A stretch of DNA of 64,000 nt from Streptomyces sp. PT12 (GTDB taxonomy: Bacteria; Actinomycetota; Actinomycetes; Streptomycetales; Streptomycetaceae), in the NCBI RefSeq assembly GCF_003311645.1, contig NZ_QEST01000129.1, positions 1-64,000 on the forward strand, given 5' to 3'. Shown piece after piece: positions 35,532-43,580 of this stretch (the stretch's first letter is position 1; each line of letters opens with the position of its first letter). Position numbers and translations under genes: made by a program. The notes beneath the pieces were generated by a model. It was not told the DNA's origin and did no database searches. It saw only the letters and a list, made by a program, of their open reading frames with translations.

Positions 35532-36635
35532 TCAGTCGCCCCTCGCGCCGCGCAGCAGGCGGCGGACGCCCAGGACGAGCAGGGCGCCGACGACGAGGGT
35601 GGTCGCGAGGCCCGCCGAGATGGTCAGGTCGCCGTCCTCCCCGTCCCCGGCGTTCCCTTCGGCGTCGCCCCCGTCGCCCCCGTCGCCCCCGTCCGCGCCG
35701 GAGGGGTCGCGTGCGGCGTCCGGGGCCTCGCCGTTGTCCTCCTCGCCGTTGTCCTCCTCCCCGTTGTCCCCCCCGCCGGACGCGGCGCTCTCCGGCAGCA
35801 GCTCGCCGCGCAGTTCCACGGGGTCGACCGAGCTCGACTCGCCCTCGGCGCCGAACATGAGCCACGCCCCATCCGGGGTGAACGTAACTGCCTCCCCCTG
35901 GAGTTGGCCGCCCGGCGGGATCACGCGCCTGGCCAGTGGCTCGGGCAGCCCCGCCTCGGCGTCCCAGCGGTACATGCGCGCCGAGAGGTAGCCGCGCAGC
36001 AGCAGCCGCGTCCCGTCGGGCGAGAACGCCCCGTCGGTGACCCACTGGTCGATGTCGGCGGCGCGCTCGAAGACGTTCGCCCCGGCGTCGGTGAGGGCCG
36101 CGGGGCCCGCGTAGAGGGCGGCGCCGCCGTCCCGCTTCTTGGAGACGATGTACACGCGACCCGTCTCGGGATGCACCATCAACGCCTCGGCGTCGCGCGG
36201 CCCGTCGTCGTAGCGGACGGGGTAGACGGTCGGCGTCACGGTGGCGTCGGCCAGCTCGGCGGGCTCGGGCAGCCGGTAGATCCAGACCTCGTCCCAGCCG
36301 CCGTCGTAGTTGTCGCCGATGTCGCCCACATAGAGGTCGCCCTCGGGGCCCGGTGAGATGGCCTCGATGTCGCGGCCCGTGACCCCGGCCAGGGTGATCG
36401 TGGCCAGCGTCGCGCCGCTCGCGCCGTCGATGGCGTAGAGGTTGGGGGCGGTGTCCTGGTCGTTGTGCGTCCAGTACACGCCGGGGTGCTGACGGCTGGC
36501 CGCCAGGCCGCTCGACTCCGTGATGCGCGGGTCGCCGATGGTGAACGAGGGCGGCTCCTCGGCGACGGCCACCCCCGCGGGCGCGAGGGCGAGCAGCGCG
36601 GCCGCGCCAGCCACCGCGGCACGGCACGGCGTCAT
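35532..36635 (-). CDS. Secreted, C-terminally anchored beta-propeller protein (phytase-esterase-like)
   Basis: 367 residues from ATG 36635. The signal peptide runs MTPCRAAVAGAAALLALAPAG...A, and the propeller-like domain spans about 30-300 (GDPRITESSGLAASRQHPGVYWTHND, DLYVGDIGDNYDG, VSKKRDGG). An acidic Asp/Glu/Gly-rich tether with short repeats (NGEED, GGDGGDGGD) leads to one membrane helix and RRLLRGARGD. The fold is that annotated as esterase-like activity of phytase; enzymatic activity is unproven. The frame continues upstream through repeats to an ATG at 36744, giving an Arg/Thr/Pro-repeat N-terminal extension; the start is thus uncertain. Confidence 0.78.
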   Translation of the reverse strand: MTPCRAAVAGAAALLALAPAGVAVAEEPPSFTIGDPRITESSGLAASRQHPGVYWTHNDQDTAPNLYAIDGASGATLATITLAGVTGRDIEAISPGPEGDLYVGDIGDNYDGGWDEVWIYRLPEPAELADATVTPTVYPVRYDDGPRDAEALMVHPETGRVYIVSKKRDGGAALYAGPAALTDAGANVFERAADIDQWVTDGAFSPDGTRLLLRGYLSARMYRWDAEAGLPEPLARRVIPPGGQLQGEAVTFTPDGAWLMFGAEGESSSVDPVELRGELLPESAASGGGDNGEEDNGEEDNGEAPDAARDPSGADGGDGGDGGDAEGNAGDGEDGDLTISAGLATTLVVGALLVLGVRRLLRGARGD

Positions 36636-36741
36636 CCGGGTCGGCGCGATCCGGGTCGGCGCCATCCGGGTCGGCGTCCGGGTCGGCGCGATCCGGGTCG
36701 GTGTCCGGGTCGGCGCGATCCGGGTCGGCGTCCAGGTCGGC
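36634..36741 (-). repeat. 15/27-bp tandem repeats at the start of the propeller-protein gene
   Basis: Units of ATCCGGGTCGGCGCG (15 bp) and a 27-bp version with an internal duplicated half follow one another five times (15, 15, 27, 27, 24 bp). All units are multiples of three, so the frame stays open and would encode repeated APTR/TPTR blocks in front of the signal peptide. Confidence 0.85.
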
Positions 36742-36918
36742 ATGGCCCCAAGACTGCCACCCCGGCCCTCCCGCCCGGGCGCGCAAGTGAGAGATCCGCC
36801 TCCCGATGAGAATGCTTCGGGGAGGTTCACGCGGGCGAAGCGAAGAAAAATGGGCTCATGTTGTCCATAGCGGGCAGCGGCGTTGCCGTCGGAATCGTTG
36901 ATTCCTACCTTCCTCGCC

Positions 36919-37428
36919 ATGAGTACAAACCATCTCTCAAACCCGGCTGTGGTGCCCGCGGGGGGCTCCACAGCCGATTCTCCCGTCAAGGCGCCTCTCA
37001 TGGCCGCCACCGCCGGTGCCGCGCTCGCCGTCATCGGCTCGTTCCTCCCCTGGGCCGAGGCCACCCTCGGCGAGATGACCGAGTCCTCGGGCGGCATGCA
37101 GGGCGACGGCATCATCACCCTGGTGTTCGGCGGCCTCGCGGCCGTGTTCATGGTCGTCGGCCTGGTGGCCAGGAAGGGCTGGGCACCGCTCGTTGGCGCT
37201 GTCATGGCCCTGCCGACCCTGGTGGTCGTCGCGATCAACATCGACCCGGAGCGCCAGGTCCGCGCGGACCTGGAGGGCCAGGGTCTCGCCAGCGGCCCCG
37301 ACCTCGACGCCGCGATCGCGTCCCTGGAGATGTCGACCGGCATCGGCGTCTGGATCGTCCTGGTCGGCGCCCTGGTGGCGGCGGGCGCGGGGGCGTTCGC
37401 CTTCGTCAAGGGGCGCAAGGCCGCCTGA
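36919..37428 (+). CDS. Small four-helix membrane protein
   Basis: 169 residues with about three to four hydrophobic helices (APLMAATAGAALAVIGSFLPW, IITLVFGGLAAVFMVVGLVA, WAPLVGAVMALPTLVVVAI, GIGVWIVLVGALVAAGAGAFAF), each about 20 residues. No catalytic motif. Similar small proteins are annotated simply as membrane proteins in streptomycetes. ATG at 36919; an upstream frame to 36883 lacks support. It is divergent from the propeller gene, 92 bp upstream of the aldo/keto reductase gene and not obviously co-transcribed. Confidence 0.75.
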   Translation: MSTNHLSNPAVVPAGGSTADSPVKAPLMAATAGAALAVIGSFLPWAEATLGEMTESSGGMQGDGIITLVFGGLAAVFMVVGLVARKGWAPLVGAVMALPTLVVVAINIDPERQVRADLEGQGLASGPDLDAAIASLEMSTGIGVWIVLVGALVAAGAGAFAFVKGRKAA

Positions 37429-37482
37429 GGGGCGGTGACCATCCGAGGGGGGGCGCCGTTCCGGCGGGCGGCGCATCCCCCC

Positions 37483-37513
37483 TTGACATGGAGTGCACTC
37501 CACGTCGTTGGCT
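37483..37513 (+). promoter_or_regulatory. MerR-type promoter of the aldo/keto reductase gene
   Basis: TTGACA (37483-37488) is followed after 19 bp by TTGGCT (37508-37513). The spacer holds the perfect 14-bp palindrome TGGAGTGCACTCCA (37489-37502). Overlong spacers carrying a palindrome are diagnostic of MerR-family activators. The -10 is 6 bp from the ATG, so the message would be leaderless. Confidence 0.75.
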
Positions 37514-37519
37514 AGGACC

Positions 37520-38506
37520 ATGGAGTACGCACAGCTGGGACGCACGGGACTCAAGGTCAGCCGGATCGTTCTCGGGACCATGAACTTCGGCATGCACACC
37601 GACGAAGCCGACAGCCACGCGATCATGGACGCGGCGCTGGCCGACGGCGTCAACTTCTTCGACACCGCGAACGTATACGGGGGCGACGCGGGCAGGGGCA
37701 GGACCGAGGAGATCGTCGGCAGCTGGTTCGCCCGCGGCGGGGGCCGCAGGGACAAGGTGGTGCTGGCCACCAAGGTCTACGGCAGCATGGAGGCGGGCGG
37801 CGCCCCGGCCTGGCCGAACCACGACCGCCTCTCCGCGGCCAGCGTCCGGCGCGCGGTCGAGGGCAGCCTCAGGCGGCTCGGCACCGACCACATCGACCTG
37901 TACCAGTTCCACCACATCGACCGGAACACCCCGTTCGACGAGATCTGGCAGGCCATCGACGTGCTGGTGCAGCAGGGCAAGATCCTGTACGCCGGTTCCT
38001 CCAACTTCGGCGGCTGGCACATCGCCAAGGCCAACGAGACGGCGGCGCGCCGCGGTTCGCTCGGCCTGGTGAGCGAGCAGTGCCTCTACAACCTGATCGA
38101 GCGCCGCGCCGAGGCGGAGGTGATCCCCGCGTCGCGGGACTACGGCCTCGGCGTCATCCCGTGGTCGCCGCTGGCCAGCGGCCTGCTGGGCGGCGTTCTG
38201 CGCAAGGAGGCCGAGGGCGGCGACGTGAAGCGCTCGGCCCGCGCCCTGGCCGACAGCGCGCTGCGCGAACGGATCCAGGCGTACGAGGACCTGGTGGCCA
38301 AGCACGACCTGGACCCCGGCGAGGTGGCCCTCGCCTGGCTCCTGACCCGCCCCGGCATCACGGGCCCGATCATCGGCCCCCGCATCCAGGCCCAACTCGA
38401 CGCGGCGGTACGGGCGACGCGCCTGACCCTGAGCGAGGACCTGCTGTCGTCGTTGGACGACATCTTCCCCCCGGTGGGCCCCTCCCCCGAGTCCTTCGCC
38501 TGGTGA
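37520..38506 (+). CDS. Aldo/keto reductase
   Basis: 328-residue NADPH-dependent oxidoreductase with the catalytic tetrad: Asp and Tyr in FFDTANVYG (about 46-54), Lys in LATKVYG (about 84), His in YQFHHIDR (about 129). A GPIIGPR segment near the C-terminus binds cofactor. YajO/general-stress AKR subfamily by appearance. The ATG at 37520 lies directly behind the MerR-type promoter; the GTG at 37493 would place the palindrome within coding sequence and is rejected. No merR gene is adjacent, so the regulator acts from elsewhere. Natural substrate unknown. Confidence 0.92.
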   Translation: MEYAQLGRTGLKVSRIVLGTMNFGMHTDEADSHAIMDAALADGVNFFDTANVYGGDAGRGRTEEIVGSWFARGGGRRDKVVLATKVYGSMEAGGAPAWPNHDRLSAASVRRAVEGSLRRLGTDHIDLYQFHHIDRNTPFDEIWQAIDVLVQQGKILYAGSSNFGGWHIAKANETAARRGSLGLVSEQCLYNLIERRAEAEVIPASRDYGLGVIPWSPLASGLLGGVLRKEAEGGDVKRSARALADSALRERIQAYEDLVAKHDLDPGEVALAWLLTRPGITGPIIGPRIQAQLDAAVRATRLTLSEDLLSSLDDIFPPVGPSPESFAW

Positions 38507-38517
38507 CACCCGGTCCG

Positions 38518-38545
38518 CGCCCCTCGCCCCCGCGGGCGGGGGGCG
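38518..38545 (+). terminator. Hairpin downstream of the aldo/keto reductase gene
   Basis: CGCCCCTCGCCC pairs with GGGCGGGGGGCG (one mismatch) around a 4-nt loop, 12 bp past the stop codon. Confidence 0.7.
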
Positions 38546-38960
38546 GCCTTACGCGACAAGGCGAATATCCCCGATGCCGCATGGACGCCACCCCACGCCC
38601 TCTCGTACGGTCCTGGTCGACGGCCGAAAGGGCTGTCGGGACAAGGGGGGCGACCGGGACGCCACGCGCCTGACCGCCCGCGTGAACGCCGCCGTGGAAC
38701 GGCTGACACGGGGCGGTGACGTGTCGCTCGGCCGCTACGTCAAGGGCACCGTCTTCCACTCCGTCGCCCTGGTGACCCGCTCCCCCCACCACACCCACCC
38801 CGCCCTGGCCTGTCCCGCCCGGTCGACCACGCACGCCCCGCGTTCCACGTTCCACGTTCCACGCACAGCAGCGCCTTGACCCGTTCCGGGGCATAGCGTG
38901 AAGGGGAGCGCGCTGCGTACGATGGGTAGCCGTGGGTGAGTGCTCTCCGAGGGGACGGAC
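38546..38960. other. Non-coding gap with a 7-bp triplicate
   Basis: A 101-codon frame (38574-38879) runs through here but has no ribosome-binding site and ends in the repeat, so I do not call it. CGTTCCA is repeated three times in tandem (38841-38861). TACGAT at 38918-38923 may be the -10 of the downstream small gene. Confidence 0.45.
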
Positions 38961-39230
38961 ATGACGCGAGCCCGGGAGGCCGAGCCGTCCGCGGCGTTCG
39001 TGCGGCGGCTGGGGAAGCCACCGGCGGAGCTGGGCGTTTCCGAGGACAACGAGGACTGTCCCGACATCTGGCAGCTCGACAACGGCGATGTCGCGGTCAT
39101 CGGTCGCGACCTCACGACGGCCTACCGGACGCGCCTTCCCGAAGGCGTCACCCTGGCCGGGGACGAGCGGTTGGTCGTCATCCCGGGGACGACGCTGAGC
39201 GCCGCGAAGAAGGACATCCCCGATGCGTGA
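38961..39230 (+). CDS. Small hypothetical protein
   Basis: 89 residues (MTRAREAEPSAAFVRRLGKPP...), acidic, no membrane segment. The segment CPDIWQLDNGDVAVIGRDLT and the following VIPGTTLSAAKKDIPDA occur, as I recall, in a family of small Streptomyces proteins placed next to DUF6879-type genes. Those gene pairs often accompany XRE regulators and resemble DUF397 modules in arrangement. Start ATG at 38961 with GAGGGGAC upstream. The stop overlaps the start of a 33-codon gene fragment. Confidence 0.6.
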   Translation: MTRAREAEPSAAFVRRLGKPPAELGVSEDNEDCPDIWQLDNGDVAVIGRDLTTAYRTRLPEGVTLAGDERLVVIPGTTLSAAKKDIPDA

Positions 39231-39324
39231 CCTCACCGTCCCCCGGCTCGATCCCGCGGAAGTCATCCCGTTCACGGACCGCCACTTCGCGCACCTCTCG
39301 TCGGCACGGCGGACCGGGGGGTAG
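39223..39324 (+). pseudogene. 33-codon N-terminal fragment (possibly DUF6879-like)
   Basis: ATG at 39223 overlaps the upstream stop and opens MRDLTVPRLDPAEVIPFTDRHF..., ending at TAG 39322-39324. The overlap arrangement and sequence suggest the beginning of the partner gene usually found after the 89-residue protein. Its remaining roughly 130 codons are missing and the NB-ARC gene starts 54 bp later. Likely a deletion relic. Confidence 0.5.
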
Positions 39325-39378
39325 GCCGTCGGCGGGCGGGGGGCGGGGGAAGAGGACCGCGGCGGCACGCACTCCGAG

Positions 39379-40770
39379 GTGTCGGGGTCATCCCGCGATG
39401 TGGTGCAGGCCGGGAACATCAGCGGGGGCGTGCACTTCCACCGGCGAGACGAGTCATCGCCCCCGGTCCCCCGCCAACCGCCCGCCAGCTTCCCGGGCTT
39501 CGTCGACCGCACCGACGACCTCGACCGCCTGAGCGCCGAGGAATCCGGGGTCCACATCATCACGGGGACCGCGGGGGCGGGAAAGACCTCCCTCGCCCTG
39601 CGCTGGGCCCACCGCGTCAAGGACCGTTTCCCGGACGGCCAGTTGCACATCAACCTGCGGGGCTACGACCCTGGCGAGCCGGTAGCCGCACACGAGGCGC
39701 TGCGCCGCTTCCTGACCGCCTTGGGCGTTCCTCCCCGCGCCGTTCCGGCCGACACGGATCCCGCCGCCGGGCCGTACCGCTCCCTGCTCGCCGACCGCCG
39801 GGTGCTGGTCGTCCTGGACAACGCGGCCAGCCCATCCCAGGTCAGGCCGCTGCTTCCCGGCAGCACCGGCTGCCTCACCATCGTCACCAGCCGCAGCCGC
39901 CTCTCGGGGCTGTCCATAAGGGAAGGCGCGCACCGCCCCACCCTGGGCACCCTGCCGGCGCCTGAGGCGGTGGCGCTCCTCCGAGCGGCCACCGTGGGAC
40001 ACCGCGAGGGGGACGACGACGCCCACCTCGCCGAGTTGGCCCGGCTCTGCGCCCATCTGCCGTTGGCCCTGCGTATAGCCGGCGAAAAGGCCGCGAGCCA
40101 TCCCCACCGTCCCCTGGGCGACCTGATCGCCGACTTACGCGACGAGTCCGCGCTGTGGGACGCGCTCAGTGCCGGGGAGGGCGACCGCGCGGCCGAGGCC
40201 CAGCTGCTGACCAATCTGGGCATGGCCTATGTCGAGAGCAACCGCTGGGCGGAGAGCCGGAGTTGCCACGAAGAGGCCCTGGTCGTCCGGCGCGGGCTCA
40301 GGGACAGGAGAGGGGAGGGTGACACGCTCGACCTGCTCGGTCTTGTGGCCCTGCACCAACGCCTCCTTCCCGAGGCACTGAGGCGATTCGAGCAGGCCCA
40401 CGCCATCTTCCGTGAGATCGGTGCGGCCCGCCCCGAAGCGACCGCGCTGGCCAATCTGGCCGCCGCTTACCACCGTTCGGGCCATCCCGCCGAGGCGACC
40501 ACCTTCGCCCTGCGGGCCCTCACCGCCCACCGCGCGCTCGGGAACCGCAACGGCGAGGGCAACGCGCTGCGCATCCTGAGCGATCTCCAGCGCGAGAGCG
40601 GTGACGCAGACGCCGCGCTGCGCACCGCGAGGCAGGCCGTGGAGATCGCGCTCGACCCGCGCAATCACGCGCTCGAGGCGGTGTGGCTCCTCACCCTCGC
40701 CGCCGCCCAGCGGATGAACCGGACCGAGGCGCTGCGGGCGCGGCTGCGGAACGCGGCGCCCGGGGACTGA
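39379..40770 (+). CDS. NB-ARC/TPR regulator, internally shortened, with a TTA codon
   Basis: 463 residues. The N-terminal QAGNISGGVHFH motif typical of actinomycete NB-ARC proteins leads into the NTPase domain (Walker A GTAGAGKTS at 63-71, Walker B RVLVVLDNAA about 141-150, LPLALRIAGEKA about 228-239). TPRs begin at about 272. The winged-helix region normally following LDALSAGE (about 120-150 residues) is absent; the frame continues directly from WDALSAGEGD into TPR sequence. Leu253 is encoded by TTA, which makes translation depend on the bldA tRNA. GTG start at 39379 without an ideal ribosome-binding site. Possibly a modified signalling protein rather than a full STAND switch. Confidence 0.75.
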   Translation: MSGSSRDVVQAGNISGGVHFHRRDESSPPVPRQPPASFPGFVDRTDDLDRLSAEESGVHIITGTAGAGKTSLALRWAHRVKDRFPDGQLHINLRGYDPGEPVAAHEALRRFLTALGVPPRAVPADTDPAAGPYRSLLADRRVLVVLDNAASPSQVRPLLPGSTGCLTIVTSRSRLSGLSIREGAHRPTLGTLPAPEAVALLRAATVGHREGDDDAHLAELARLCAHLPLALRIAGEKAASHPHRPLGDLIADLRDESALWDALSAGEGDRAAEAQLLTNLGMAYVESNRWAESRSCHEEALVVRRGLRDRRGEGDTLDLLGLVALHQRLLPEALRRFEQAHAIFREIGAARPEATALANLAAAYHRSGHPAEATTFALRALTAHRALGNRNGEGNALRILSDLQRESGDADAALRTARQAVEIALDPRNHALEAVWLLTLAAAQRMNRTEALRARLRNAAPGD

Positions 40771-40817
40771 CCCGCGCGCTGCGGCCTGCGGTCGGCCAGC
40801 CGGCTGGCCGGCCGGGC

Positions 40818-40904
40818 TCAGCCCAGGGCCGCGCCCAGGGCGACCGCGGCCAGGAGCAGGACGAACGCAGCCGTCACGATGCGGGTCCTCGTCTTCGCGT
40901 TCAC
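40818..40904 (-). CDS. 28-residue single-span membrane peptide
   Basis: GTG at 40904 opens VNAKTRTRIVTAAFVLLLAA (first 20) and ends in VALGAALG, i.e. a positively charged N-terminus followed by one hydrophobic helix of about 18 residues. It begins 4 bp after the stop of the thpR gene on the same strand, with GAGAGG just upstream, so it would be translationally coupled. Too short for standard gene callers. Function unknown; similar tiny membrane peptides often bind and modulate larger membrane proteins. Confidence 0.5.
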   Translation of the reverse strand: MNAKTRTRIVTAAFVLLLAAVALGAALG

Positions 40905-40908
40905 CCTC

Positions 40909-41436
40909 TCACCGTACGCCCAGCTTCCACGCGCCATGCTCGGTGTACCGCCCGTTCTCGCTGCGCATCAGCACGATCCGCTCCACCGGCCACCGCGCGC
41001 CAGAGAAGCCGGAGAGCGGCGCGGCGAACGGCGCGAGCGGGACCGGGGGGCGCGGCGCGCGGGCCAGGGTCAGGTGCGGGCGGTACTCGTCGTGCTCCTC
41101 CACGCCGGGGCCCACGGCCGCGGCCAGGCGCGCCAGGGCCACCGTCTGGCCGCCGAGCCCCACCCACAGCGTGCTGTCGCCGAACGTGCCGCCGCCCGCG
41201 AGCCGCAGGCCAAACGGCTCGCTCTCCCGCGCCACTTCCGCGAGCCGCCCCGTCAGCGCCAGCACCTGGTCCGCCGCCAGGTCGCCGTAGAACGCCAGCG
41301 TGACGTGCCATCCCGCGCGGTCGCGCCACCGCAGCCGCTGGGCGCCCGGCACCGCGAGCAGCGCGTCGGCCGCGCGCGCGACCTCGGCCATCGCCGCGCG
41401 GGACGGCAGCACCGCGGCGAACAGTCTCTGTCCCAT
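40909..41436 (-). CDS. thpR: RNA 2',3'-cyclic phosphodiesterase (2H family)
   Basis: 175-residue LigT/ThpR protein with the two HxTx motifs: HVTLAF (about 45-50) and HLTLAR (about 121-126), which form the 2H active site that hydrolyses 2',3'-cyclic phosphates or joins tRNA halves. The start is ATG at 41436 (MGQRLFAA) preceded by GGGGAG. The gene ends 4 bp from the 28-residue membrane peptide and lies 105 bp downstream of the MFS gene on the same strand. Confidence 0.9.
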   Translation of the reverse strand: MGQRLFAAVLPSRAAMAEVARAADALLAVPGAQRLRWRDRAGWHVTLAFYGDLAADQVLALTGRLAEVARESEPFGLRLAGGGTFGDSTLWVGLGGQTVALARLAAAVGPGVEEHDEYRPHLTLARAPRPPVPLAPFAAPLSGFSGARWPVERIVLMRSENGRYTEHGAWKLGVR

Positions 41437-41541
41437 ACGCTCCCCAGGGTGAAGATCGGACAAGGGACCGACGACGCGCCCCGCCCCACACCCTAGAGGT
41501 CGGGGCGTCGACAAGCCCGAGGCCGTGACGCCGCGAACGCC

Positions 41542-42876
41542 TCACGCCGTGGCCGTCAGCTCCTCGGGGTCCCGCGGCACGAGCGCGACGCCGCGCTGCC
41601 CTGGCCGCAGGCTGATCCGCAGCCGCAGGCCGCCGATCCTGGCCAGGACGAGCGCCACCCCGAGCGCGGCCAGGGCGCACACGGCCCCGCCGAACAGCAG
41701 CCCGACCCTGGCGCCGAACTCGTCGCACAGCCAGCCCATGAGCGGCCCGCCGATGGGCGTTCCGCCGACGAAGACCATCATCATCAGGCTGAGCACGCGG
41801 CCGCGCATCGTCGGGTCGCTGTTGATCTGGAGCCCGGTGTTGGCGGTCACCTGGAACGTCATCCCGGCCAGCCCGACGACCGGCATCAGCGCCGCGAACA
41901 GCAGGAACGTCGGCGCCACCGCGGAGAGCAGCAGCAGCGAGGCGAACACCCCGGCCGCGGCCACCGTGAACCGCATCCTGCGGCTGCCGCGGCGGGCGGC
42001 GAGCAGCGCGCCGACGACGGAGCCGATGGCCATGAGGGAGTTCAGCAGGCCGTAGGTGCCCGCGTCGGCGTGGAAGACGCCGTCGGTGAAGGCGACGAGC
42101 CAGATAGGGAAGTTGTAGCCGAACGTGCCGATGAACCCCATGAGCACGATGGGCCACAGCAGCTCGGGGCGGCTGCCGACGTAGCGCAGGCCCTCGCGCA
42201 GCTGTCCCTTGTGCCGGGGGGCCCGCTCGGTCGGCGTCAGCTCGGAGGTGCGCATCATCAGCAGCCCGGTGATGGGCGCGATGAACGAGAGCCCGTTGTA
42301 GAGGAACGCCCAGCCGCTGCCGACGCTTGTGATCACGACACCGGCAACGGCGGGGCCGATCAGGCGGGCGGACTGGAAGTTGGCGGAGTTCAGCGAGACG
42401 GCGTTGCGCAGCAGGGCCGGGCCGACGATCTCGGAGACCATCGCCTGCCGCGCGGGGTTGTCGACGACCGTCGCCAGGCCGACGACGAGCGAGAGGGCGT
42501 ACACGTGGTAGACGTTCACCACGTCGCTGAACGTGAGGAAGGCCAGGGTGAGCCCGGCGAGGCCGATGACGGCCTGCGTGCCGAGCAGCAGCTTCCGCTT
42601 GTCGAGGCGGTCGGCGAGCACGCCGCCGTAGAGGCCGAACAGCAGCATCGGCAGGAACTGCAACGCCGTGGTGATGCCGACGGCGGCGGCCGAGCCGGTC
42701 AGCTCGTGGACCAGCCAGTCCTGGGCTATTCGCTGCATCCATGTGCCGATGTTCGACACGGACGAGCCGAAGAAGTGCAACCGGTAGTTGCGAACCCTGA
42801 AGGAGCTGAAGGTGGATATGGCGTCGGTCGTGGTCAGGGATGCGGGTGCGGAGTCAGCTCCGGGTCCCGGACTCAA
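41542..42876 (-). CDS. MFS exporter
   Basis: 444-residue major-facilitator protein with 12 predicted helices; the typical loop GGVLADRLDKRK after helix 2 identifies the DHA/antibiotic-efflux-like group (MFS_3, enterobactin-exporter type). The start is TTG at 42876, seven bases after GGAGAG. It lies 84 bp downstream of a MarR gene on the same strand, so it is the likely target of MarR control and exports an unknown hydrophobic substrate. Confidence 0.88.
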   Translation of the reverse strand: MSPGPGADSAPASLTTTDAISTFSSFRVRNYRLHFFGSSVSNIGTWMQRIAQDWLVHELTGSAAAVGITTALQFLPMLLFGLYGGVLADRLDKRKLLLGTQAVIGLAGLTLAFLTFSDVVNVYHVYALSLVVGLATVVDNPARQAMVSEIVGPALLRNAVSLNSANFQSARLIGPAVAGVVITSVGSGWAFLYNGLSFIAPITGLLMMRTSELTPTERAPRHKGQLREGLRYVGSRPELLWPIVLMGFIGTFGYNFPIWLVAFTDGVFHADAGTYGLLNSLMAIGSVVGALLAARRGSRRMRFTVAAAGVFASLLLLSAVAPTFLLFAALMPVVGLAGMTFQVTANTGLQINSDPTMRGRVLSLMMMVFVGGTPIGGPLMGWLCDEFGARVGLLFGGAVCALAALGVALVLARIGGLRLRISLRPGQRGVALVPRDPEELTATA

Positions 42877-42960
42877 GGGTGACTCTCCTTTGCGCGGTCT
42901 TGTCCTGTCTTTCGCGTGGGTCCCCGTGGGGACGGCTCGAGGGGGTGTACGGGAAGGAAG

Positions 42961-43446
42961 CTAGAGGTGGGCGAGCTTGTGCAGCACGGGAGCGGCGGCG
43001 CGCAGCGCGGCCCACTCCTCCTCGTCGAGCTGGCCGACGAGCTGCGCCAGCCACTCGTTGCGCTGGGCCCTGCTCGCCTGGAGAACGGCCTCGGCCTGGT
43101 CCGTGGCGCCGACGACCTTCTGCCGCCGGTCGCCGGGGTGGGCCTCAAGGCCCACCAGGCCCCGCTCCTGGAGCAGCGCGATGATGCGGGTCATCGACGG
43201 CGGCTGGACATGCTCCTTGCGGGCCAGCTCGCCCGGGGTCATCGGACCGCACCGGGCGAGGGTGCCGAGCGCCGACAGCTCGGCGAGGCTCAGCGCGCGG
43301 TCCCCGCTGATGTGCCGCATGCGACGTGAGAGCCTGAGCACGCCGATGCGCAGCGTGTTGACCGCGTCGACGTCGTCGGCGCCGTCGACCTCGGCGCCGT
43401 CGACCTCGGCGCCGTCGACCTCGGCGACATCGTCATCGTGGGACAT
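42961..43446 (-). CDS. MarR-family transcriptional regulator with repeated acidic N-terminus
   Basis: 161 residues: an acidic leader with three EVDGA repeats (residues about 9-23), then a MarR winged helix (LAELSALGTLARCGPMTPGELARKEHVQPPSMTRIIALLQERG, about 53-95, shown here in parts) and the wing DRRQKVV. The start is ATG at 43446. A palindrome lies on its own promoter. Probably represses itself and the MFS gene downstream. Confidence 0.88.
   Translation of the reverse strand: MSHDDDVAEVDGAEVDGAEVDGADDVDAVNTLRIGVLRLSRRMRHISGDRALSLAELSALGTLARCGPMTPGELARKEHVQPPSMTRIIALLQERGLVGLEAHPGDRRQKVVGATDQAEAVLQASRAQRNEWLAQLVGQLDEEEWAALRAAAPVLHKLAHL
43379..43429 (-). repeat. 15-bp tandem repeats in the marR N-terminal coding region
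   Basis: Three 15-bp units (CGCCGTCGACCTCGG on the plus strand), in frame, encode EVDGA repeats. They make the leader length likely to vary between strains. Confidence 0.8.
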
Positions 43447-43463
43447 CGGGGACCGCCATCACT

Positions 43464-43480
43464 CGTTAGCTTTCCTAACG
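43464..43480. promoter_or_regulatory. MarR operator palindrome
   Basis: CGTTAG-CTTTC-CTAACG is a perfect 6-bp inverted repeat 18 bp upstream of the marR start. A minus-strand -10 candidate TATATT (complement of 43483-43488) abuts it, so the start point would lie inside the operator. Confidence 0.7.
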
Positions 43481-43580
43481 AAATATAGCCGAAGATGCGA
43501 CGATGTACATTCCCGTGTGCGCGTGGGAGTGAACCGGAACGGCCAACGGCCGCCGCCTGGAGCGCCGGTAGGCTGCGGGA

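Noticed and set aside
38574-38879. 101-codon ORF between the aldo/keto reductase and the 89-residue gene
   Set aside because: No ribosome-binding site or homology signal, and it ends within a 7-bp tandem repeat.
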